Below the pieces are notes generated by a model. It was not told the origin of the DNA, ran no database searches, and was given only the letters and a program-made list of their open reading frames with translations. This document shows positions 50,582-58,835 of a DNA stretch of 64,000 nucleotides, in pieces; within the stretch, counting starts at the first letter, position 1, and each line of letters begins with the position of its first letter. A program made the translations under genes and the position numbers. The DNA is from Streptomyces sp. STR69. GTDB taxonomy: Bacteria; Actinomycetota; Actinomycetes; Streptomycetales; Streptomycetaceae. The DNA is taken from contig NZ_JALJRY010000040.1 of NCBI RefSeq assembly GCF_024519455.1, forward strand, positions 31,133 to 95,132, read 5' to 3'.

Positions 50582-51745
50582 TCACACTCGCATCGGCTGC
50601 GGGGACTCGCGCCGCGCCGGGTCCGGGCCGTCGTACTCGCGGATGATCTCGTAGCGCGTGTTCCGCTCGACCGGCTGGAAACCGGCATCGCGGATCAGGT
50701 CGAGGAGGTCGTCGCGGGTGAGCTTGTTCGGGGTGCCGTAGTTGTCGGCGTCGTGGGTGATCTTGTACTCGACGACCGAGCCGTCCATGTCGTCCGCACC
50801 GTGCTGGAGGGCGAGTTGGGCGGTCTGGACGCCGTGCATGACCCAGAAGACCTTGACGTGCGGGACGTTGTCGAAGAGCAGCCGCGAGACCGCGAAGGTC
50901 TTGAGGGCCTCCGCGCCGGTGGCCATCTGCGTACGCGCCTGCAGCCGGTTGCGGACCTTCCCGTCCTTCATGTCCACGAAGTCGTGCTGGTAGCGCAGCG
51001 GGATGAAGACCTGGAAACCGCCGGTCTCGTCCTGGAGTTCGCGCAGCCGCAGCACGTGGTCCACCCGGTGCTTCGGCTCCTCGATGTGGCCGTAGAGCAT
51101 GGTGCACGGGGTCTTGAGGCCCTTCTCGTGCGCCAGCCGGTGGATGCGCGACCAGTCCTCCCAGTGCGTGCGGTGGTCCACGATGTGCTGGCGGACCTCC
51201 CAGTCGAAGATCTCCGCGCCGCCGCCGGTGAGGGATTCGAGGCCGGCGTCGATCAGCTCGTCGAGGATCTCGGAGGCGCTGAGCCCCGAGATGGTCTCGA
51301 AGTGGTGGATCTCCGTCGCCGTGAAGGCCTTCAGCGAGACGTTCGGGAGGGCCTTCTTCAGCTCGCTCAGGGAGCGCGGGTAGTAGCGCCAGGGGAGGTT
51401 CGGGTGCAGGCCGTTGACGATGTGCAGCTCGGTGAGGTTCTCGCCCTCCATCGCCTTGGCGAGACGGACGGCCTCCTCGATGCGCATCGTGTACGCGTCC
51501 TTCTCGCCCGGCTTGCGCTGGAACGAGCAGTAGGCGCAGGACGCGGTGCACACGTTGGTCATGTTGAGGTGGCGGTTGACGTTGAAGTGGACGACATCGC
51601 CGTTCTTCCGCGTCCGCACCTCGTGCGCCAGCCCGCCCAGCCAGGCCAGGTCGTCCGACTCGTACAGCGCGACGCCGTCCTCGCGGGACAGCCGCTCACC
51701 GGAGCGGACCTTCTGCTCCAGCTCGCGCTTGAGCCCGACATCCAT
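50582..51745 (-). CDS. mqnE: Aminodeoxyfutalosine synthase
   Basis: A 387-aa radical-SAM enzyme that joins the enolpyruvyl benzoate from MqnA to the adenosyl moiety of SAM, giving 6-amino-6-deoxyfutalosine (EC 2.5.1.120). The cluster cysteines are in NVCTASCAYCSFQRK (CxxxCxxC). HIVNGLHPNLPWRYY, TEIHHFETISG and LYGHIEEPKHRVDH are typical of the family. The ATG at 51745 has GGAAGAGG 7 bases upstream; a nearer ATG pair upstream is less well placed. It lies 41 bp downstream of the AsnC regulator gene. Confidence 0.96.
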   Translation of the reverse strand: MDVGLKRELEQKVRSGERLSREDGVALYESDDLAWLGGLAHEVRTRKNGDVVHFNVNRHLNMTNVCTASCAYCSFQRKPGEKDAYTMRIEEAVRLAKAMEGENLTELHIVNGLHPNLPWRYYPRSLSELKKALPNVSLKAFTATEIHHFETISGLSASEILDELIDAGLESLTGGGAEIFDWEVRQHIVDHRTHWEDWSRIHRLAHEKGLKTPCTMLYGHIEEPKHRVDHVLRLRELQDETGGFQVFIPLRYQHDFVDMKDGKVRNRLQARTQMATGAEALKTFAVSRLLFDNVPHVKVFWVMHGVQTAQLALQHGADDMDGSVVEYKITHDADNYGTPNKLTRDDLLDLIRDAGFQPVERNTRYEIIREYDGPDPARRESPQPMRV

Positions 51746-51786
51746 GCCCATACCTCTTCCTAAGACAGACTCGGTCAACGGTACGC

Positions 51787-52242
51787 CTAAGCCTCTTCGG
51801 GCAGCTCTCCGACCCGGTTCTCCCACTTCGTGGAGAGCACGATCGTGGTACGGGTCCTGGAGACGCCCTTCGTGCCGCTGAGCCGCCGGATGGTCTTCTC
51901 CAGGCCGTCCACGTCAGGTGCCCGCACCTTGAGCATGAACGAGTCCTCGCCCGCGATGAACCAGCAGTCCTCGATCTCGCTGAGGTCCTTCAGCCGGGCC
52001 GCCACGTCCTCGTGGTCGGCGGCGTCCGAGAGGGAGATGCCGATCAGGGCGATCACGCCGAGGCCGAGGGAGGCCGAGTCGACGGTCGCGCGGTAGCCGG
52101 TGATGACACCGGCCGCCTCCAGCCGGTTGATGCGGTCGGTGACGCTGGGTCCCGACAGGCCGACGAGGCGCCCCAGCTCCGCGTAGGAGGCCCGGCCGTT
52201 CTCTCTCAGGGCCTGGATGAGCTGCCTGTCCACCGCGTCCAT
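51787..52242 (-). CDS. Lrp/AsnC family transcriptional regulator
   Basis: A 151-aa regulator: N-terminal winged-helix (MDAVDRQLIQALRENGRASY, LGRLVGLSGPSVTDRINRLEAAGVI) and C-terminal RAM effector domain (DLSEIEDCWFIAGEDSFMLKVRAPDVDGLEKTI). Members sense amino acids or small molecules. It sits between ubiX and mqnE on the same strand and is therefore a candidate regulator of menaquinone genes; that is inference. The ATG at 52242 follows GGAAGG by 11 bases. A tandem repeat lies directly upstream. Confidence 0.92.
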   Translation of the reverse strand: MDAVDRQLIQALRENGRASYAELGRLVGLSGPSVTDRINRLEAAGVITGYRATVDSASLGLGVIALIGISLSDAADHEDVAARLKDLSEIEDCWFIAGEDSFMLKVRAPDVDGLEKTIRRLSGTKGVSRTRTTIVLSTKWENRVGELPEEA

Positions 52243-52278
52243 GCGATCGATTGCCTTCCGGTGATGACGAGTGATGAC

Positions 52279-52323
52279 GATGAAGGTGATGAAGGTGATG
52301 AAGGTGATGAAGGTGATGAAGGT
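52279..52323. repeat. Five perfect tandem copies of a 9-bp unit
   Basis: GATGAAGGT occurs five times head to tail in the 101-bp gap between ubiX and the AsnC gene. Two partial GATGACGA-like units come just before it. It is unlike the surrounding sequence, being A/G-rich on one strand. It ends 20 bp from the ubiX stop and begins 37 bp upstream of the AsnC start. Confidence 0.97.
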
Positions 52324-52343
52324 GAATTCGTGGGTGCCGTACG

Positions 52344-53030
52344 TCAGTTGTCGGTGGTGCGGGAACCCCCGAGGTCGCCCTTCCACCGGCGGTACAGATC
52401 GTGCTCGACACCCGCCGCGTCCAGGACCCGCCCGGCGACGAAGTCCACCAGGTCCTGGATGTGGGTGGCGCCGGCGTAGAACCCGGGCGAGGCCGGCACG
52501 ACGGCCGCGCCCAGGTCGTCCAGGGTCACGAGGTGCCGCAGCGTCTGCCCGTTCAACGGGGTCTCGCGTACGGACACCACCAGCCTGCGCCGCTCCTTGA
52601 GGGTCACGCTCGCCGCGCGCTGCAACAGGTCCTTGCTCAGCCCGAGGGCGACCCCGGCGACACAGGCGGTCGACGCGGGCACGATCAGCATCCCCTTCGC
52701 GGGGTACGACCCCGAGGACGGCCCCGCCGCGAGGTCGCCCGCGCTCCAGTGCCGTACGGCGTCGATGTCGGGCACGAAGGTGCCGGGCTTGCCGTCGGCG
52801 CCGCGGGCCAGCCATTCCCGCAGGTCGTCCTGCCAGTGCGCGTCCCTGAAGGAGATCCCCGTCTCGTCGAGGAGGGTGAGCCGGGACGCCCGGGACACGA
52901 CGAGGTCGACACTCTCGCCCGCGTCGAGGAGCCCGCGCAGCACCGCAGCCGCGTATGGGGTGCCGGAAGCGCCGGACACCCCTACGATCCAAGGCGTACG
53001 CGGCGTCTCTCCTGGCTTGACTGGGTTCAC
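52344..53030 (-). CDS. ubiX: Flavin prenyltransferase (UbiX family)
   Basis: A 228-aa enzyme that prenylates FMN to make prFMN, the cofactor of UbiD-type decarboxylases (EC 2.5.1.129). It has the flavodoxin-like entry WIVGVSGASGTPYAAAVLRGL, the VPASTACVAGVALGLSKDLLQRAASVTLKERRRLVVSVRETP region and PASPGFYAGATHIQDLVDF. The GTG at 53030 is taken as start. The segment at residues ~55-90 is longer than in E. coli UbiX. It would serve the UbiD homologue 2.2 kb upstream; rhomboid and Uma2 genes separate the two. Confidence 0.94.
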   Translation of the reverse strand: MNPVKPGETPRTPWIVGVSGASGTPYAAAVLRGLLDAGESVDLVVSRASRLTLLDETGISFRDAHWQDDLREWLARGADGKPGTFVPDIDAVRHWSAGDLAAGPSSGSYPAKGMLIVPASTACVAGVALGLSKDLLQRAASVTLKERRRLVVSVRETPLNGQTLRHLVTLDDLGAAVVPASPGFYAGATHIQDLVDFVAGRVLDAAGVEHDLYRRWKGDLGGSRTTDN

Positions 53031-53121
53031 GACACCGAGCCTAGCTGGCGTCGCGGAACGGGAACCGGCCAAGGGGGCCGGGGCGTTCTTCTGTGGGGAC
53101 GAGTGGACCGTGGGGGGTGCC

Positions 53122-53727
53122 ATGTCCGGTACGGAGTTGGAGTGGTCGCGGGGCGACCGCGCGAAGGCCGCGGCCAAGCTGATGGTGGGCTGGGTCGCGC
53201 TGTTGTGGCTGCTCGAAGTGGTGGACGTGGTGTCCGGCCACGCGCTCGACAGCCTCGGAATCGTGCCGCGCGAGCCCTCCCAGCTGATCGACATCGTCCC
53301 GGCCGCGTTCATCCACTTCGGCTTCGCCCATGTGGCGGCGAACAGTGTGCCGCTGCTGGTGTTCGGCTTCCTCGCCGCGCTGGGCGGCATCCGCAGGTTC
53401 GCCGCGGTCTGCGCGCTGATCATCGTCGCGGACGGTCTCGGCGTCTGGCTCATATCCCCGGCCCACACCAACACGGCGGGCGCCTCCGGCCTGATCTTCG
53501 GCCTCTTCGGCTTCCTGCTGGTCAGCGGCTTCGTCGAGCGCCGCCCGCTGGGCATCGCCGTCGGCCTGCTGATCGGCGCGGTCTGGGGCACGTCGATACT
53601 GCTCGGGCTCGCACCCACGCAGTCGGGGGTGAGCTGGCAGGCGCATCTGGTCGGGCTGGGGGCGGGGGTGGCGGCGGCGTTCGCCTTCCGGCGCCCCGCC
53701 CAACAGAGGCCGGAGCTTCAGTCCTGA
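53122..53727 (+). CDS. Rhomboid family intramembrane serine protease
   Basis: A 201-aa six-helix membrane protease. The catalytic dyad is visible as Ser in TNTAGASGLIFGLFGFLL (GASG) and His in SWQAHLVGLGAGVAAAF. FIHFGFAHVAANSVPLLVF supplies the conserved H-x-x-x-N before the active site. The ATG at 53122 follows GGGGGG. It is divergent from ubiX by 91 bp. It overlaps the convergent Uma2 gene by 10 bp. Substrate unknown. Confidence 0.92.
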   Translation: MSGTELEWSRGDRAKAAAKLMVGWVALLWLLEVVDVVSGHALDSLGIVPREPSQLIDIVPAAFIHFGFAHVAANSVPLLVFGFLAALGGIRRFAAVCALIIVADGLGVWLISPAHTNTAGASGLIFGLFGFLLVSGFVERRPLGIAVGLLIGAVWGTSILLGLAPTQSGVSWQAHLVGLGAGVAAAFAFRRPAQQRPELQS

Positions 53728-54290
53728 GGGCGGGCTTTCGGGTCAACCGGAAGGTGCGCGGTCGGAATCGTCAGCTTGCCCAGGGGAGAGTCGACGGTGA
53801 GGTCGGGGCCGTAGGGGAGGGTGTCGCGGCCTCGATAGCCGTCCGGGCCGGGGTTCCACATCGTGACGGCGTGGCCCTTGAGAGGGTCGAGGACAAGGTA
53901 GTTGGCGATGCCCCGGGAGGCATACCACTGGGCCTTGATTTCGTAGTCGCGGCGGATGCTTTCCGGGGACACGACCTCGGCGACGAACTCGATCAGGTCG
54001 AACGGGTAGGCACTCAGGTTCTCGGCCTCCGCCTCGGCGGGAATGACAGCGAGGTCGGGACAGAACTCATTGGCGTCGTCGAAGGGGAAAGCCACATCGC
54101 TCACCACGGCCCAGCCCTGGGGCAGTTGATCCTCGACAATCGCCCATAGACGCTGGATGGTTCGTCCGTGGAACGCCCTGACCGGGTTCATCACGATGCT
54201 GCCCTCGACAATCTCCGTCAGATAGCCGGGGAACATGCCCTCCAGCTTGCTGAGCTGCGAGTGCAGGCGGTCGATGCCCGAGACGGTCAC
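53718..54290 (-). CDS. Uma2 family (DUF820) putative endonuclease
   Basis: A 190-aa PD-(D/E)xK-fold protein. Motifs: EIVEGSIVMNPVRAFHGRTI (beta-start with conserved Glu), EFCPDLAVIPAE (catalytic Asp), FVAEVVSPESIRRDYEIKAQWYASRGIANYLVLDP (Glu and Lys of the active site). Uma2 proteins are abundant in Streptomyces and of uncertain role. GGGAGG stands before the GTG start. It lies just upstream of mqnP on the same strand with 46 bp between, but no functional link is evident. Confidence 0.9.
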   Translation of the reverse strand: MTVSGIDRLHSQLSKLEGMFPGYLTEIVEGSIVMNPVRAFHGRTIQRLWAIVEDQLPQGWAVVSDVAFPFDDANEFCPDLAVIPAEAEAENLSAYPFDLIEFVAEVVSPESIRRDYEIKAQWYASRGIANYLVLDPLKGHAVTMWNPGPDGYRGRDTLPYGPDLTVDSPLGKLTIPTAHLPVDPKARPQD

Positions 54291-54336
54291 GCTGGCCTCC
54301 CTGGGGTCCTGCCCTCGATGGTAAGCCGGACGCTAC

Positions 54337-55239
54337 TCACACGGTCAGACCCCGAACCAGCAGATCCAGCAGCGCGCACACGAACAGGGCGATCCCGATG
54401 AACCCGTTGACGCTGAAGAACGCCCTGTTCAACCGCGAAAGATCATGCGGCCGCACGATCGAGTGCTCGTACAGGAACGCGCCCGCGACGATCAGCAGCC
54501 CGAACCAGTAGAAGGCACCGGCGCCGGTCGCCGCGCCGTACCAGGCGAGCAGGGCCGTGGTGATGGCGTGGCAGACCCGCGCGCCCCAGATGGACGCCGG
54601 GATGCCGAAGCGGGCCGGGACCGACATGACGCCGATCTCGCGGTCGGTCTCGATGTCCTGGCAGGCGTAGATCAGGTCGAAGCCGCCGATCCAGATGCCG
54701 ACGGCGAGTCCGAGGATCACCGCGTCCCAGGACCACTCGCCGGTGATCGCCAGCCAGCCGCCGATCGGGCCCATGGCCTGGGCGAGACCGAGGATGGCCT
54801 GCGGGAAGTTCGTGAACCGCTTGCCGTACGGGTAGACCACCATCGGGATCACCGCGATGGGGGCCAGCGCCAGACAGAGCGGGTTGAGGAGCGCCGCCGA
54901 GCCCAGGAAGACGACCAGGGCGACGAGCGCGCCCGTCCACGCGTGCTTCACCGTCATCGCGCCGGTGACCAGCTCGCGGTGTGCCGTGCGCGGGTTACGG
55001 GCGTCGATCTCCCGGTCGATGATCCGGTTCACCGCCATCGCGAACGTGCGCAGCCCCACCATGCAGATGGTGACCAGCAGCAGCCGCCCCCAGTGGATGT
55101 TCCCGTCCAGCCGGAACATCGCGGTCAGCGCCGCGATGTAGGCGAAGGGCAGGGCGAAGACGGAGTGCTCGATCATGACGAGGCGTAGGAACGCCTTGGT
55201 GCGCCCCGGCTGCGGGATCGCGGCTGATGCGCTGCTCAC
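54337..55239 (-). CDS. mqnP: Menaquinone-pathway prenyltransferase (UbiA family)
   Basis: A 300-aa membrane prenyltransferase with about nine helices. Both Asp-rich Mg-diphosphate motifs are present: AVNRIIDREIDARNPRT and LIYACQDIETDREIGV. It attaches the polyprenyl tail to 1,4-dihydroxy-6-naphthoate in the futalosine route. The GTG start overlaps the stop of the UbiD-type gene as GTGA, so prenylation and decarboxylation enzymes are co-translated. Confidence 0.94.
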   Translation of the reverse strand: MSSASAAIPQPGRTKAFLRLVMIEHSVFALPFAYIAALTAMFRLDGNIHWGRLLLVTICMVGLRTFAMAVNRIIDREIDARNPRTAHRELVTGAMTVKHAWTGALVALVVFLGSAALLNPLCLALAPIAVIPMVVYPYGKRFTNFPQAILGLAQAMGPIGGWLAITGEWSWDAVILGLAVGIWIGGFDLIYACQDIETDREIGVMSVPARFGIPASIWGARVCHAITTALLAWYGAATGAGAFYWFGLLIVAGAFLYEHSIVRPHDLSRLNRAFFSVNGFIGIALFVCALLDLLVRGLTV

Positions 55240-56690
55240 GAAAGTCCGTACTCCTTCCACCGGCGGTCGACCTTCGCCGCCGTCTCCGGGTCGGACAGCA
55301 CCATCTCGGGCCAGCCGCCGTCCCGCGTGTAGCCCTCCTCGGGCCACTTCCTCGTCGCGTCGATCCCCGCCTTGCCGCCCCAGAACTGCTGGTAGGAGGC
55401 ATGGTCGAGATGATCGACGGGTCCTTCCACGACCGACAGGTCCCGGGCGTAGTCCGTGTTGCCGAGGGCTCGCCACGCGACCTCGTGCAGATCGTGGACG
55501 TCGCAATCAGCGTCGACGACCACGATCAGCTTGGTCAGGGACATCATGTGCGCACCCCAGACCGCGTGCATCACCTTCTGGGCGTGCTTCGGGTACTTCT
55601 TGTCGATGGAGACGATCGCGCAGTTGTGGAATCCGCCCGCTTCGGGCAGGTGGTAGTCCACGATGTCCGGCACGATGATCTTCAGCAGCGGGAGGAAGAA
55701 CCGCTCCGTCGCCCGTCCCAGCGGTCCGTCCTCCGTCGGAGGCCGGCCTACGACGATCGACTGAAGCAACGGCCGCTTCCGCATCGTGACGCAGTCGATG
55801 GTCAGCGCCGGGAACGGCTCCTGCGGCGTGTAGAACCCGGTGTGGTCCCCGAACGGCCCCTCCGGCAGCATCTCGCCGGGCTCCAGCCACCCCTCGATGA
55901 CGACCTCGGCCTGCGCCGGCACCTGCAACGGCACGGTCTTGCAGTCGACCATCTCGATCCGCTTGCCCGCGATGAACCCGGCGAACAGGTACTCGTCGAT
56001 GTCACCGGGAAGGGGCGCGGTGGAGGCGTAGGTCACGGCGGGCGGACACCCGAAGGCGATGGCGACGGGCAGCCGCTCGCCCCGCCTCGCCGCCACCTGA
56101 TAGTGATTCCGGCTGTCCTTGTGGATCTGCCAGTGCATGCCGATGGTGCGCTTGTCGTGCCGTTGGAGCCGGTAGAGCCCGAGATTGCGGATCCCGCTCT
56201 CGGGGTCCTTCGTGTGCGTCAGCCCCAGATTGAAGAAGGACCCGCCGTCCTGCGGCCAGGTGAAGAGCGCGGGCAGCGCGTCAAGATCGACGTCGTCCCC
56301 CTGGAGGACGACCTCCTGCACGGGCGCGTCCTTGACCTTCTTCGGCGGTACGTGCGTCATCGCGCCGAGCTTCCCGAAGGCGTCCCGCACCCCCACGAAC
56401 CCCTGCGGCAGCTCGGGCCGCAGCAGCCCGCCGATCTTGTCCGAGATATCGCCGTACGACTTCAGCCCCAGCGCTTTCAGCAGCCGCCGGTCGGTCCCGA
56501 AGACGTTCATGGCGAGGGGCATGGTCGATCCGCGGACGTTCTCGAAGAGAAGAGCGGGCCCACCGGCCTTCTGGACCCGGTCGACGATCTCCCCGACCTC
56601 CAGATAGGGGTCCACCTCGGCCTTGATGCGCTTGAGGTCTCCCTCGCGCTCCAGTGCCCTGAGCAGGGAGCGAAGATCGTCGTAAGCCAT
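55236..56690 (-). CDS. ubiD: UbiD-type menaquinone decarboxylase
   Basis: A 484-aa prFMN-dependent decarboxylase (MqnL role) that removes the 6-carboxylate of the prenylated naphthoate. Family stretches: PALLFENVRGSTMPLAMNVF, NLGLYRLQRHDKRTIGMHWQ, EGPFGDHTGFYTPQEPFPA (catalytic Glu/Asp region) and LIVVVDADCDVHDLHEVAWR. Length matches. ATG start at 56690, 36 bp after the small zinc-ribbon gene. It overlaps mqnP by 4 bp and depends on the UbiX product made nearby. Confidence 0.95.
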   Translation of the reverse strand: MAYDDLRSLLRALEREGDLKRIKAEVDPYLEVGEIVDRVQKAGGPALLFENVRGSTMPLAMNVFGTDRRLLKALGLKSYGDISDKIGGLLRPELPQGFVGVRDAFGKLGAMTHVPPKKVKDAPVQEVVLQGDDVDLDALPALFTWPQDGGSFFNLGLTHTKDPESGIRNLGLYRLQRHDKRTIGMHWQIHKDSRNHYQVAARRGERLPVAIAFGCPPAVTYASTAPLPGDIDEYLFAGFIAGKRIEMVDCKTVPLQVPAQAEVVIEGWLEPGEMLPEGPFGDHTGFYTPQEPFPALTIDCVTMRKRPLLQSIVVGRPPTEDGPLGRATERFFLPLLKIIVPDIVDYHLPEAGGFHNCAIVSIDKKYPKHAQKVMHAVWGAHMMSLTKLIVVVDADCDVHDLHEVAWRALGNTDYARDLSVVEGPVDHLDHASYQQFWGGKAGIDATRKWPEEGYTRDGGWPEMVLSDPETAAKVDRRWKEYGLS

Positions 56691-56726
56691 GTGTCCCAGT
56701 ATCCGGCACGGGCCCGGCGACCCGGC

Positions 56727-56906
56727 TCACGGGTCGCCGTTGCGGGTCGTACGGTCGGATGCCTTACGCACCAGCCGGAAACGTCCGCATTCGGGACACC
56801 TCTGATAGCGCGACCGTCCCAGCCGCACGGCTTTGAACGAGGCGAAAGGCACCCACACCGTCGAGAAGAGGTGCCCCTGACTGCACTGCACGACCACTCG
56901 CGCCAT
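56727..56906 (-). CDS. 59-residue zinc-ribbon-like protein upstream of ubiD
   Basis: A short gene, ATG at 56906 to TGA at 56727, translating to MARVVVQCSQGHLFSTVWVP and on to SRYQRCPECGRFRLVRKASD, ending RNGDP. C-x3-H and C-x2-C spacing (CSQGH, CPECG) suggests a zinc ribbon, and the whole is basic. A G-run (GGGGGG) abuts the start. It lies 36 bp before ubiD on the same strand, so it may be its first co-transcribed gene. Cys spacing and normal codon bias argue that it is real. Function unknown. Confidence 0.7.
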   Translation of the reverse strand: MARVVVQCSQGHLFSTVWVPFASFKAVRLGRSRYQRCPECGRFRLVRKASDRTTRNGDP

Positions 56907-57020
56907 CCCCCCATCCTGCGCGCGGTACCGAACAGGACAAGCCGGGGACCGTGATTCTTACCCACCCGCTAACCTGGCCCCGACCGGGGCCGTCTCACCT
57001 CTCAGGAGAATCTCGCCACC

Positions 57021-57320
57021 ATGCTCAGGTATCTGCCCTTCCTGCTGGTCCTGGCTCTGTGGATCTACGCCTTCGTGGACTGCCTGAACACGCCCGAGGA
57101 GGACGTGCGGGGCATGCCGAAGCTGGCGTGGGTGTTCGTCATCCTGCTCTTCGGGGAGGTCCTGGTCGGCCCGGTCGCCTGGCTGATCGCGGGCCGGGCA
57201 CGGCGCACCGGGGACGAGGCGTCGGCCGCGCAGGGCCGGTGGATCGCGCCGGACGACAACCCCGAGTTCCTGAAGTCCCTGAACAAGGACGACCTCAAGG
57301 ACGACCCCAAGGCCGAGTGA
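57021..57320 (+). CDS. Small PLDc_N-domain membrane protein
   Basis: A 99-aa protein. Two membrane helices (YLPFLLVLALWIYAFVDCL and LAWVFVILLFGEVLVGPVAWLI) form the phospholipase D-like N-terminal domain found alone in many actinobacterial small proteins. A cytoplasmic tail follows, ending DDNPEFLKSLNKDDLKDDPK. No catalytic PLD motif. AGGAGA stands about 10 bases upstream. Role unknown. Confidence 0.88.
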   Translation: MLRYLPFLLVLALWIYAFVDCLNTPEEDVRGMPKLAWVFVILLFGEVLVGPVAWLIAGRARRTGDEASAAQGRWIAPDDNPEFLKSLNKDDLKDDPKAE

Positions 57321-57407
57321 TACGTGCAGGTTGTACGCCGGTGAGCGGCCCGGTACGGACATTGCGCCTCTGGGCCCGGACCGGCAGGAACCGGACACTT
57401 ACCTCGC

Positions 57408-58835
57408 ATGACGACTGCTCCCGCCGATACCGCCGGCACCCTCGCCCCCGAATACGGTGACAAGGTCATCGCCGTAGAGACGGCGGGTGCCGAGCCCATC
57501 CCCGACGCCGAACGGCACGGCAGCCCGCTCCAGTTGCTCTGGACCTGGGCCTCCCCGAACATCGAGTTCGCGACCGTCTACATCGGCGTGATCTCGGTCC
57601 TCTTCTTCGGCCTGAGCTTCTGGCAGGCGACCGCGGCGATCGTCCTGGGCACCGGCCTCGGCGCGATCACGCAGGGCTTCCTCTCCCTGGACGGCCCGCG
57701 CTTCGGCGTCCCGCAGATGGTGATCGGCCGCTTCTCCTTCGGCTTCCGCGGCAACATCCTCCCGTCGGCGGCCAACGGCCTGGTGGCGGGCGTCGGTTGG
57801 TTCGCGGTGAACAGCGTGAGCGCGGCCTTCGCACTGAACACCCTGACGGGTCTACGTCCCCTCCCGTCGCTGCTCCTCGTGGTCGTGGCCGAAATCCTCA
57901 TCGGCTTCATCGGCCACAACTTCGTGCACACCTTCGAGAAGTACGCGTTCCCGGCCCTCGCCGTGATCTTCCTGCTGGCCGGCGTGTGGACCTTCAAGGA
58001 CGCGCACCTGGGCGGTGGCGGCACGGGCGGCGGAATCGGCGGCTTCCTGCTCGCGCTCAGCGCGGCCTGGGGCTACGCGGCGGGCTGGAACCCGTACGCG
58101 ACGGACTACTCGCGCTATCTCCCGCGCACGGCGAACAAGTTCAGGACCATCCTCTACCCGGCGGTCGGCCTGTTCGTGTCGGTGACGTTCGTGGCGGTGA
58201 TGGGCGCGGCCTCGGCGACGTTGCTGGCCCCCAAGGACGCGACGCCCACGGCGGCCTTCACCGGCCATCTCCCGTCCTGGCTCGGCAACTTGGTGCTGAT
58301 CGCGATCATCCTCGGCGCGGTCTCGGCGAACGCCCTCAACGTCTACTCCGGTGCGATCTCGCTCACCGCGCTGGGCCTGAAGCTCCCCGCCTGGCTCAAC
58401 CGCAGTGTCCTGGTGGTGGTCTCGGGCGTGGCCGGTACGGCGGCGGCGTGGGCGTCACTGTCCGACGCGGGCTCGGCGTACGAGGCGTTCCTGCTGGTGA
58501 TCGCGTACTGGGTGGCCCCCTGGCTGGGCGTGGTCCTGGTGGAGCGCTGGTTCCAGTCCCGCACCCCCACCGAGGAACTGGCCCCCCGCCTCACCGACCC
58601 GACCTTCACCAACTGGCCGGGCCTGGCAGCCCTGTTGATCGGCATCGGGGTCTCGGTCCCGCTCTTCTCCAACCAGGAGGACTACGTCGGCTACGTCCCG
58701 AAGCACTGGCCGTCGTTCGGCGACAGCACGCCGATCGTGGGCTTCGTGCTGAGCGCGGTGCTGTACGTGGTGCTGCGTTCGGTTACGGGACAGAAGGGCC
58801 GGGTTCAGCCTCAGCCGACCAAGGTCGACGCCTGA
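57408..58835 (+). CDS. NCS1-family cytosine/purine permease
   Basis: A 475-aa transporter with twelve membrane helices. NCS1 features: WTWASPNIEFATVYIGVISV in TM1, GPRFGVPQMVIGRFSFGFRG in TM3, and AAGWNPYATDYSRYLPRTAN, the conserved substrate/cation loop. It probably imports cytosine, purines or related bases with a cation. It follows the PLDc_N gene by 87 bp. Its 3' end overlaps the convergent gene by 25 bp. Confidence 0.9.
   Translation: MTTAPADTAGTLAPEYGDKVIAVETAGAEPIPDAERHGSPLQLLWTWASPNIEFATVYIGVISVLFFGLSFWQATAAIVLGTGLGAITQGFLSLDGPRFGVPQMVIGRFSFGFRGNILPSAANGLVAGVGWFAVNSVSAAFALNTLTGLRPLPSLLLVVVAEILIGFIGHNFVHTFEKYAFPALAVIFLLAGVWTFKDAHLGGGGTGGGIGGFLLALSAAWGYAAGWNPYATDYSRYLPRTANKFRTILYPAVGLFVSVTFVAVMGAASATLLAPKDATPTAAFTGHLPSWLGNLVLIAIILGAVSANALNVYSGAISLTALGLKLPAWLNRSVLVVVSGVAGTAAAWASLSDAGSAYEAFLLVIAYWVAPWLGVVLVERWFQSRTPTEELAPRLTDPTFTNWPGLAALLIGIGVSVPLFSNQEDYVGYVPKHWPSFGDSTPIVGFVLSAVLYVVLRSVTGQKGRVQPQPTKVDA

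Noticed and set aside
52279..52323. CRISPR-like array
   Set aside because: The 9-bp units are directly adjacent, with no spacers and no cas genes.
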